Below are positions 1 to 7,313 of a stretch of DNA of 56,966 nucleotides, piece after piece (position 1 is the stretch's first letter; each line of letters starts with the position of its first letter). The notes beneath the pieces are model-generated. The model did not search any database, had not been told where the DNA came from, and worked only from the letters and a program-made list of their open reading frames with translations. Source of the stretch: Candidatus Desulfarcum epimagneticum (lineage in GTDB: Bacteria; Desulfobacterota; Desulfobacteria; Desulfobacterales; CR-1). The stretch covers positions 1 through 56,966 of the forward strand of contig CAACVI010000010.1 of assembly GCA_900659855.1 (NCBI GenBank), given 5' to 3'. The translations under genes and the position numbers were made by a program.

Positions 1-16
1 ACCTTCAGAAAGTGTC

Positions 17-38
17 CATTAAAACCATACCACATCAG
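17..38. repeat. 22-bp inverted repeat, left copy
   Basis: The reverse complement of this stretch matches 1631-1652 exactly over 22 bp (core CTGATGTGGTATGGTTTTAA). The pair encloses the pglZ fragment in opposite orientation, and a further 19-bp copy follows at 1653-1671. The repeat is AT-rich and unrelated to the palindromic elements elsewhere in the window. It marks a recombination junction or an element end; which of these is not decidable here. Confidence 0.85.
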
Positions 39-88
39 AGCTGATTGCGGCAGCCAAAGTCAGTGTCGGCAAAGACCGCACCTACTGG

Positions 89-1621
89 ATGGATCTCAGT
101 CACAAAGGCGCAACTGAAATATTCGACCTGAACAAAGAGCTGCTTCCGTTTGTGCATGATCCCGACAGCTACTCAAAAGAGAAATATGACGCACAGCTCA
201 GAGAGACTTTTTACCGTAAGGTTAATGAGCTGCTCGGGCAGGATTATTTGAATAAGCCAGCGTCTACGCTGGCCGCTGAAGTGGTGAAAGCCATGCTCGA
301 CGGTTTGGCCAATGGCAGCTGCGATAAGATCCTCGAATTGGTCTATAAAGCCTGGCTCGACTCTGTCACGTATCGCGATTCATTCAACGGATACCTCAAC
401 AGCCATGCGCTCAGCCCCGATCTGGATATCTGGAATGTCAGTATCCATCATCCCTTCCGGCAGATTGATGAATGGTGGCTGGGTGAAATCGGTGCAACCA
501 TTTCCGATAAAGCATCCGTACCACATACGCTGGCCAAATTGCGTCAACGGAATCAAAGCAGGCAGGCTCAGGCTCTCGGCATTTGCTTCTGGAGTGATGT
601 AATCGCTTTACTGGAATTTGACCCCAAAGATATAGCCTACCTGAGCTCATTTAGTGAGTGCGTTGAATTTTACAAAAAGCATTTCTGCAAACTCGATACA
701 GCCATTCGGAACCTCTACGCCGAATTCCTCAATCGGAAAGAGCTCCTCGAACCATTTCAGGAGCTTTACAAAGAGCACGTCTCTATCTTCCTCGACAAAT
801 GGTTCAAGCACTGGAACGGCTATAAAGAAACCCAAACTGGGACTCTGCAACGAATTATCGACGAAGCTGGCGGCTTGAAGACAGCCGTTATTGTCGGAGA
901 TGGCGTTGCCTATGAAATAGCGGAACTGGTCGCTGCAAAGGTTAAGGGGACAGCCAATCTCAAGAAGGATTCAATCCTTGCGGATATCCCTTCCGAAACC
1001 GAAAACAACATGAGCCGCATCTATATGGCCAACGGAGTGACTGAAGCGGTCCAGAGTAACCGTGAGAAATATCTGGCCGCACAGAACCCTGATGTCACTA
1101 TCGATTTTATTCGGCTGGATGAAGTTACCGAAGAGGCTCGCCCCGGGCAGGTTTTGATTTGCACCTATAAAGACATCGATGATATGGGCGAAATACTTCA
1201 GCAAAAGGCGCTGAAGTATTTCCCAGAGACCATCGATTTTTTTGCTGAAAAGATCACACTTCTTCTCGCCAGTGGTTATGCCAAGGTCTATTTGATAACG
1301 GATCACGGTTTCGTGCTGACAGGATTGTTGAGTGACGCGGATAAGATTTCTGTTTCACCAAAAGGTGATTCCGACAAAGCAGAACGCTATATCCGCACAG
1401 AAACCAAGCAAGCCGACCTGACGCCCGGTCTGATCGAGGCAGAAAAGAGCTACAAGCAATTCGATTACCTGTATTTCGCAAAGAATATCAACCCATTCAA
1501 GACGCCGGGATTGTACGGATTTTCCCATGGAGGTTTGTCACCTCAAGAGCTGGTGACGCCATATTTCTGTTGGGAACGATTCGGAGCATCAGCGGCTTCG
1601 CTCCACCACCTACGGGCATAA
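89..1621 (+). pseudogene. pglZ: Internal fragment of BREX-type phosphatase PglZ
   Basis: The frame is open from position 23, just after an in-frame TAA inside the left inverted repeat; the first ATG is at 89. The product resembles the middle and end of the alkaline-phosphatase-like PglZ domain. Visible signatures are a YLITDHGFVLTG segment near residue 403 (metal-binding Asp-His of the fold) and YGFSHGGLSPQELVTPYF near residue 475. In BREX systems PglZ is a large protein required for phage exclusion; family members usually run 650-850 residues and continue past this last motif. Here the reading ends in an unrelated-looking tail (FGASAASLHHLRA) just before the right repeat, and no N-terminal region precedes position 23. 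I therefore read it as truncated at both ends. No brxL, brxC or pglX lies nearby. Base composition is lower in GC than the core genes, which suggests transfer. Confidence 0.72.
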
Positions 1622-1630
1622 CGAGCCGGG

Positions 1631-1671
1631 CTGATGTGGTATGGTTTTAATGTGATGTGGTATGGTTTTAA
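1631..1671. repeat. Tandem copies of the repeat that bounds the pglZ fragment
   Basis: Two copies of TGATGTGGTATGGTTTTAA lie head to tail at 1632-1650 and 1653-1671 with a 21-bp period. The first, extended to 1631-1652, is the exact inverse of 17-38. Such short tandem plus inverted copies at gene debris fit a recombination hot spot or the end of a small mobile element. Confidence 0.85.
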
Positions 1672-1892
1672 TTCTTCACAGGAAGAAAAAGAAAGCCGGA
1701 TTTTCTTTGAAAGAGGCAAAAACGTTTCACAAAAAAGCGGAAGAATTAATGGATATTGAAAAGCCGGGCAGGGCGGCGCTGTTTGTTTTTTCCGCCGCCG
1801 GTTTTGCAAAAAGGGCTTTGGATTATATGAAACAGGAAAATATCGCCTGGGCGCAAAACAGGGAGTGGCTGGAAACAAACCAGGATGCATAA
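1662..1892 (+). pseudogene. Remnant resembling the C-terminus of an ATPase
   Basis: A 76-codon frame begins inside the second tandem repeat copy, so its start is not original. Residues from about 14 onward (FSLKEAKTF, then ALFVFSAAGFAKRALDYMKQ) recall the end of prokaryotic AAA ATPases with a nuclease-like tail, where a FSKSGF-like block is common. That match is from memory and weak. There is no ribosome-binding site. It is probably a 3' fragment left by the event that inserted the repeats. An unrelated small protein is the alternative. Confidence 0.35.
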
Positions 1893-1940
1893 ATCGGAAA
1901 TCCAATTGACAATTTATGCATATTCTGATAGCCCTTCCAC

Positions 1941-3125
1941 ATGATTCCCCGCGTCTTAGAAAAAAAACTGCATGAACTGGCCGGATATTACCCGGCGGTG
2001 GCGGTTTCCGGTCCCCGGCAGTCCGGAAAGACCACCCTTTGCCGGATGGCGTTTCCCGAAAAGCCCTATCTGTCGCTGGAAAGCCTCGACACACGCGACT
2101 TCGCCGTGAACGATCCCCGGGGATTCCTTTCGGCGTATTCCAATGGGGCGATTTTCGATGAAATCCAGAACGCGCCCGGACTGCTCAGCTATCTCCAGGG
2201 CGATATGGACGAAAATCCGGAGCCGGGGCGATTTATCCTGACCGGGTCCCAGCATTTCGGGCTGTCCCAGGCCATTTCCCAGTCCCTGGCCGGACGCTGC
2301 GGCGTTTTGACTCTTTTGCCTCCCGATTTCCAGGAGCTGCGCGCGTTTGAAAACGCGCCCCGGGACTTGTTCACACTTATGTGGCAAGGCTCTTATCCCA
2401 GGATTTATGATCGCGGCATACCGGCGCGTCAATGGCTGGCCGACTATACGGCCACTTATATCCAGCGCGATGTCCGCCAGGTCGTCAACGTGGGAGATTT
2501 GAACGCTTTTTCCGGATTTCTGAAATTATGCGCCGGGCGAACGGGTCGGGAAATCAACCTTTCCTCCATGGGAAGCGACGCCGGCATATCGCGCAACACC
2601 GCCCGCTCATGGCTGTCTGTTCTTGAAACCAGCCACATTGTTCACCGCCTCCCGGCGTGGCATTCCAATATCCGGAAACAGGTCGCCAGAACGCCGAAAC
2701 TTCATTTCTTTGACAGCGGTCTGGCGTGCGATCTTCTGGGCGTTCGGGAGCCGGATCAGCTTGCGCTTCATCCCCTGCGGGGCGCGATCTTTGAAAGCTG
2801 GGTGGTGTCTGAAATTTATAAAGCCCGGGTCCACCGGGGTCTGCGGCCGGACATGTTTCATTACCGGGAGGCGCGGGGAATTGAGATTGATCTGCTGATC
2901 GAACAGGGTGAGCGCCTGGACGCGCTGGAGATGAAATCCGGCGCGACCCTTTCCGGGTCTTTTTTCAAAAATCTTTCCAGGTTCGCGGACCGGTTGAAAG
3001 ACGGAGGCCGGCCGCGCGAGGTGAGAAGCGCCGTGGTGTATGGCGGGGATGACTCCCAGACACGCTCTTTGGGGCGGGCGCTGTCCTGGCGCGATATCCG
3101 CCTGATTTCTCTGAATCTTCCTTGA
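1941..3125 (+). CDS. AAA_14/DUF4143 ATP-binding protein
   Basis: The 394-residue protein starts MIPRVLEKKL, the usual opening of this family. Walker A is GPRQSGKT at residues 24-31 and Walker B is in GAIFDEIQ near 69-77; an arginine-finger-like LTGSQHF follows. The C-terminal DUF4143 region contains FHYREARGIEIDLLIEQ and, after a short gap, LEMKSG, a D-x-E-x-K arrangement like a PD-(D/E)XK nuclease fold. Members are widespread, often single-gene accessory loci of unsettled function with suspected roles in defence or mobile elements. Length is normal and the frame is intact. No clear Shine-Dalgarno sequence precedes the ATG, and the gene sits directly downstream of the pglZ debris. Confidence 0.85.
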   Translation: MIPRVLEKKLHELAGYYPAVAVSGPRQSGKTTLCRMAFPEKPYLSLESLDTRDFAVNDPRGFLSAYSNGAIFDEIQNAPGLLSYLQGDMDENPEPGRFILTGSQHFGLSQAISQSLAGRCGVLTLLPPDFQELRAFENAPRDLFTLMWQGSYPRIYDRGIPARQWLADYTATYIQRDVRQVVNVGDLNAFSGFLKLCAGRTGREINLSSMGSDAGISRNTARSWLSVLETSHIVHRLPAWHSNIRKQVARTPKLHFFDSGLACDLLGVREPDQLALHPLRGAIFESWVVSEIYKARVHRGLRPDMFHYREARGIEIDLLIEQGERLDALEMKSGATLSGSFFKNLSRFADRLKDGGRPREVRSAVVYGGDDSQTRSLGRALSWRDIRLISLNLP

Positions 3126-3237
3126 CAGAAAACAAACCCCTCGGTTATAGTCCATATGTCTTGTCCATTAAGAGGCTTGCGTTTCCCAGGCGAAACGTCG
3201 TCGTGGTCTTAACCCATATGCCGCAAGGTCGTCAATC

Positions 3238-4743
3238 ATGCTGACACGTCTCAAGATGTCCGGCTTTAAAAATCTGGTGGATGTTGATGTTCGATTCGGC
3301 CCGTTTACCTGCATTGCGGGACCCAACGGCGTGGGCAAGTCCAACCTGTTTGACGCCATTTTATTTCTTTCCGCGCTGGCCGACGCGCCTCTTCTTGAAG
3401 CCGCCCTTTCGGTGAGGGATGACGGAGGACGAACCACCGACGTCCGAAGCCTTTTTCACCGTGTCGGGGACGCCTATGACAAAGAGATGTCCTTTGAGGC
3501 GGAGATGATTGTCCCCCGGGAGGGAACCGATGACTTGGGGCAGAAAGCGCGGGCCGGAATCACATTTTTGCGCTACGCAGTCACCATTGGCCGACGAGAG
3601 GATGAGAGCGCCCTTTCCCGGGGACCCCTTGAGCTGATCCGGGAGGATCTGGATTATATCAAGATCGGCGACGCTTCCAAATATTTAAAATTTCCCCACA
3701 AAGCAGATTCCTGGCGCAAGTCCGTGATACAGGGGCGAAGAACCTCTCCGTTTATTTCCACAGTGAATGAGGGGGGGCGTCGCGTGATCAAAGTAAGCCA
3801 GGACGGCGGCGGTGGAAGACCCAGATCACACAACGCGAAAAATCTCCCCCGAACAGTTTTATCCACAACCACCGCCGCTGAAAGTCCCACGGCGCTTCTG
3901 GCGCGGCGTGAGATGCAATCGTGGCGGCTTTTGCAATTGGAGCCCTCGGCGCTGCGGGAGCCTGACGGGTTTATGGCCCCGCCGACCCTTGGCGCGGACG
4001 GCTCCCATATGCCGGCCACGCTGTATCATCTGGCTCATTCACAGGAAACCGACTCCCATGAAGACAGCGGGGAGACAAATTCCCGGCTATACGAGCGGGC
4101 GGCCTCCAGGGTCTCGGAGCTGATCGAAGGCGTCGGCGCCATCCACGTGGACCGCGATGAAAAAAGAGAGCTGTTCACACTGGAGGTTGAGGACCGCGAC
4201 GGAACCATTCATCCGGCCCGCTCCCTGTCCGACGGAACCCTGCGGTTCCTGGCCCTGGCCGCGCTGGAGCTGGACCCCCGGGCCACCGGTCTTATCTGCC
4301 TGGAGGAGCCTGAGAACGGGATTCATCCCGGGCGGGTTTCATCCATGCTGCGGCTCCTGGAAGATATCGCTGTGGATGTCGATCTCCCCGCCGGTCTGGA
4401 CAACCCTTTCCGGCAGGTCATCATCAACACCCATTCGCCTTCGGTGGTTCAGGATGTGGATTCCGACAGTCTTCTGATGGTGGAAATGAAAGAAACCGTC
4501 CGGGACGGACATCGTTTTCAATGCGCGCGTTTCAGCTGGCTTCCTGACACGTGGAGGGCGAAAGCGGCCCCGGATGTGTATCCGGTGAGCAAGGGGAAGC
4601 TTCTGGCTTATCTCAATCCTGTTTTGAGACAGGAAGACGACGGAGAAAAAAGAAAGTCGAAGAAAGTCAGGGACATGCTTGTCTGTTTGAAAGCCGACGG
4701 CATCGTTTTTCCTCACACAGTCTCCCGGTCCGCCGGGTCCTGA
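3238..4743 (+). CDS. SMC/OLD-like AAA ATPase (AAA_21 type)
   Basis: A 501-residue ATPase of the RecF/OLD/SMC class. The N-terminus has FKNLVDVDVRFGPFTCIAGP followed by Walker A GPNGVGKS at residues 28-35. Far downstream come the ABC-like signature LSDGTLRFLALAAL and Walker B LICLEEPENGIHP, then a His-switch-like INTHSPSVV block. The middle lacks a long coiled coil. Such ATPases often pair with a nuclease or DUF4276-type partner in antiphage or repair operons. Here none follows: the next gene is an acyl-CoA synthetase 187 bp away. The ribosome-binding site is weak. The biochemical role is an inference from the ATPase head only. Confidence 0.85.
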   Translation: MLTRLKMSGFKNLVDVDVRFGPFTCIAGPNGVGKSNLFDAILFLSALADAPLLEAALSVRDDGGRTTDVRSLFHRVGDAYDKEMSFEAEMIVPREGTDDLGQKARAGITFLRYAVTIGRREDESALSRGPLELIREDLDYIKIGDASKYLKFPHKADSWRKSVIQGRRTSPFISTVNEGGRRVIKVSQDGGGGRPRSHNAKNLPRTVLSTTTAAESPTALLARREMQSWRLLQLEPSALREPDGFMAPPTLGADGSHMPATLYHLAHSQETDSHEDSGETNSRLYERAASRVSELIEGVGAIHVDRDEKRELFTLEVEDRDGTIHPARSLSDGTLRFLALAALELDPRATGLICLEEPENGIHPGRVSSMLRLLEDIAVDVDLPAGLDNPFRQVIINTHSPSVVQDVDSDSLLMVEMKETVRDGHRFQCARFSWLPDTWRAKAAPDVYPVSKGKLLAYLNPVLRQEDDGEKRKSKKVRDMLVCLKADGIVFPHTVSRSAGS

Positions 4744-4778
4744 ATTTCTTCTTTTGAATACCCCGAATATTTGAGAAA

Positions 4779-4810
4779 GGGCGGCCGCAAGGGCCGCCCC
4801 TACAGGGCAT
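4779..4810. repeat. GC-rich hairpin repeat (GGGCGGCC...GGCCGCCC)
   Basis: Arms GGGCGGCC (4779-4786) and GGCCGCCC (4792-4799) enclose a five-base loop, followed by CTACAGGGC. Closely similar hairpins are, from memory, dispersed in many environmental bacterial genomes. The remainder of the 187-bp gap before 4931 holds no gene; at 4889-4907 it contains TTTTTTTTACGGCGCCATC, which resembles one end of the family A elements. Confidence 0.6.
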
Positions 4811-4930
4811 CGCCGTGGATCATGGACGGGGAACGCGGACCCCATGAGGCATGAACTGCCCCATCATGGACGCGGCATGGACGCATTTTTTTTACGGCGC
4901 CATCAATCACCAAATACCCGGAGGATGTGA

Positions 4931-6412
4931 ATGAACGTAGCGTTCAACCTTGACCACTCGGCCAGGTATTTTCCCGACAATCGGGCGATCGTGGAACAAA
5001 ACAGGGAGATCCCCTTTTCGGTTCTCAACAAAGACGCGAACAGGATCGCCTCCGCCCTCTCCGGTTTCGGAATTACGCCCGGAGATCATGTGGCCCTTTG
5101 CGCTCCCAACTCTTATGAGTGGCCGGCGTTTTACTTTGGAATCCTGAAATCAGGGGCTGTGGCGGTTTCCTTTTCCCACCTGCTGTCCAAAGACGAACTG
5201 GCTGAGATTCTGTCCGACTGCCGTCCGAAGCTGATGCTCGGAACGGATGAAAGACTGGATGATTTAAGGAAAATATACCCAAAACCGATTGTGTCCGATC
5301 ATGGGGACGTTTCCTTTAAGCGTCTTAAAGAAAAAGGGGACCCGGGATTTCAAACCGTGGACCGGGATCGTCATGACACGGCCGCCATTTTATATACGGG
5401 CGGAACCACCGGCCTGCCCAAGGGGGCTTTGTTGAGCCACGAAAACCTGCAAACGTCGATTTTTAATGTCGCCCGTTATGAGCGGACGACGCAAAACGAT
5501 CTCGCCCTTTGTTTTCTTCCTTTGAACCATGTGTTCGCCCAGGTCCATATCATGCATTCATTGATCGCAAGCGGCGGCGGGCTGATTGTCCAGCCGGGAT
5601 TTGATCAGGAAAGAGTCCTGGAGGCCATAGAGAGACACGGGGCCACGAAATTTTATGGAACGCCGACCCTGTACATCCGTTTGTTAAGACTGCGCGGCCT
5701 TCGGGAAAAAATCGGGTCGATTCGGTATTGTTTTTCGGCCGCCGCCGCCATGGCCCCCGGGGTGGCGCGCGACTGGAAGAAAGAGACCGGGCTGGATATT
5801 TACGAGGCCTATGGCATGACCGAAAGCGCCTCGATGGTCACTTACAATCACTATCATCGCCATGTGACCGGCTCGGTGGGCGCCCCGGTCAATCTTGTTG
5901 AAGTCCGGATCCGGGACATGGAGGGGACTGTTCTTGAACAGGGTCGGCGGGGCGAAATCTGCGTCCGGGGACCCAATATTTTCAGGGGATATCTCAACAA
6001 TCCCGAACCGGAGACGCCGCTTTTTTGGGGAGACTGGTTTCGGTCCGGCGACATGGGATTTTTGGATGAAGACGGCTGCCTGTATATTGTGGACCGTTTA
6101 AAGGATATGATGATCACCGGGGGCGAAAACGTCTATCCAAAAGAGATTGAAGACATCCTGTATGCCCGGCCCGAAGTGTCGGAATGCGCGGTGGTCGGTC
6201 TTCCGGATCATGAATATGGAGAGCGGGTGGCGGCGTTTATAGAGACGAAAAAAGACCATCGCATAGACCCGGCGTCCCTGAAAGAGTATCTTAAAAGCCG
6301 CCTGGCGCCTTTCAAGGTTCCGAAGGAGTATATTGAAATCGACGAGCTGCCCAGGAACAACGCGGGGAAAATACTGAAAAGAGAAATCAGAAAGAGGTAT
6401 GGATCATCTTGA
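4931..6412 (+). CDS. AMP-dependent acyl-CoA synthetase
   Basis: This 493-residue member of the ANL superfamily activates a carboxylic acid to its acyl-AMP and then to the CoA thioester. The phosphate-binding loop YTGGTTGLPKGAL lies near residues 155-167, the adenine/Mg motif YEAYGMTES near 294-302, and the hinge DRLKDMMITGGENVYPKEIE near 385. The C-terminal lysine appears in RNNAGKILKREIRK. Length is typical of short/medium or long-chain fatty-acid ligases. The start ATG follows a GGAGG box at 4920-4924. Substrate cannot be told from sequence. No beta-oxidation genes flank it, so it acts as a single-gene unit. Confidence 0.9.
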   Translation: MNVAFNLDHSARYFPDNRAIVEQNREIPFSVLNKDANRIASALSGFGITPGDHVALCAPNSYEWPAFYFGILKSGAVAVSFSHLLSKDELAEILSDCRPKLMLGTDERLDDLRKIYPKPIVSDHGDVSFKRLKEKGDPGFQTVDRDRHDTAAILYTGGTTGLPKGALLSHENLQTSIFNVARYERTTQNDLALCFLPLNHVFAQVHIMHSLIASGGGLIVQPGFDQERVLEAIERHGATKFYGTPTLYIRLLRLRGLREKIGSIRYCFSAAAAMAPGVARDWKKETGLDIYEAYGMTESASMVTYNHYHRHVTGSVGAPVNLVEVRIRDMEGTVLEQGRRGEICVRGPNIFRGYLNNPEPETPLFWGDWFRSGDMGFLDEDGCLYIVDRLKDMMITGGENVYPKEIEDILYARPEVSECAVVGLPDHEYGERVAAFIETKKDHRIDPASLKEYLKSRLAPFKVPKEYIEIDELPRNNAGKILKREIRKRYGSS

Positions 6413-6484
6413 ATTCTCAAGGGAAGGGCTTAAATCAAAAAATGATGGAATCCTCAGATCATTAACGATTCGAAAGGAATCCAA

Positions 6485-6907
6485 ATGACCGGAACCGAAA
6501 ACGCGGCCGAGGCATTAAGAATGGTCAGCGACTGGGCCAAGTGGCTGGTCACCATCGAGACATTCGCCATCGCCGTTCTGGGAACCTTGTTCACCACGGA
6601 CAGGGCGTCCGTTGACAAAAGGGCCCGGGCCTACGGCACCGCCGCCGTGGTGTGCTTTGTGGCGTCCATCTGCTTTGCCGCCATGCTGCTTTTGACCCTT
6701 CCCGAGATCGCGCAGACGCTTCGGCCGGACTTGAACATATGGCTGACGGAAGACAGCGTGGCCGGCGTTGTTTTTGGCCTGAACACCCAGGGCTTCGCCC
6801 TGATTGAGTCCCTGCTGTTTGGGTGCGGGATTTTGTTTTCAGCGGCCACAATCATCACCATTATCTGGTCGGGCGAAAAAAAGGGTAAAACCAGGGGGCG
6901 GCCATGA
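6485..6907 (+). CDS. Small membrane protein, function unknown
   Basis: A 140-residue protein with three likely membrane helices: about residues 17-36 (WAKWLVTIETFAIAVLGTLF), 48-72 and 103-128. It ends with a short positively charged tail (GEKKGKTRGRP). An AAGGA box lies 6-10 bases before the ATG. I do not recognise the family. It stands alone between the acyl-CoA synthetase and vapB. Confidence 0.65.
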   Translation: MTGTENAAEALRMVSDWAKWLVTIETFAIAVLGTLFTTDRASVDKRARAYGTAAVVCFVASICFAAMLLLTLPEIAQTLRPDLNIWLTEDSVAGVVFGLNTQGFALIESLLFGCGILFSAATIITIIWSGEKKGKTRGRP

Positions 6908-7026
6908 CAATGTCCTGAGTCTGTCCGGCCTGATTTTCGTTTGCTTGCCTTTGCGTAAAATTTATGTTAAAAAAGCGATAAACCGACTTTTTTCTCTTGT
7001 TTTCATGAAAAGAAGGAGGATAAATC

Positions 7027-7254
7027 ATGGCCACGAATTTAGGGTTGGATGATTCTCTTATTCTGGAGGCGGTTAGAATCGGAAACCATAAAACCAGGAA
7101 GGATGCGGTGACCACAGCCCTTAAAGAGTATATCGCCCAGCGCAGGCAGATGGAGATTGTCGACCTTTTCGGCAAAATCGATATGGATCCGAATTATGAT
7201 TACAAGAAGGGGCGAGACAGACACATCCAAATCAATTTATATCGCCCGGCATGA
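7027..7254 (+). CDS. vapB: Orphan VapB-family antitoxin
   Basis: The 75-residue protein resembles type II VapB antitoxins of the MATNLxLDxxL class: an N-terminal ribbon-helix-helix-like half (residues 1-40, with HKTRKDAVTTALKEYIA) and the toxin-binding tail VDLFGKIDMDPNYDYKKGRDR. In the family the gene normally overlaps vapC, a PIN-domain RNase. Here the frame runs nine residues past the usual end and no PIN gene follows; the next gene lies on the other strand 60 bp away. A strong AAGGAGG site precedes the ATG. It is an orphan or the survivor of a lost toxin-antitoxin pair. Confidence 0.8.
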   Translation: MATNLGLDDSLILEAVRIGNHKTRKDAVTTALKEYIAQRRQMEIVDLFGKIDMDPNYDYKKGRDRHIQINLYRPA

Positions 7255-7313
7255 CGCGTCAAATTCCATGCGGCATGGGAACAGCGGTTTTTCGCCGCCA
7301 TAAAACCCCGCTT

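Noticed and set aside
1571-1630. Possible integron attC-like site after the pglZ fragment (TAAC motif and GGAGC/GCTCC arms)
   Set aside because: The required RYYYAAC and GTTRRRY core boxes are not both present and no integrase gene is in view.
1543-2094. 183-codon minus-strand frame with the internal repeat LKPYHIT-LKPYHIS
   Set aside because: The repeated peptide is only the translation of the tandem 21-bp DNA repeat; the rest opposes the DUF4143 gene and the pglZ end.
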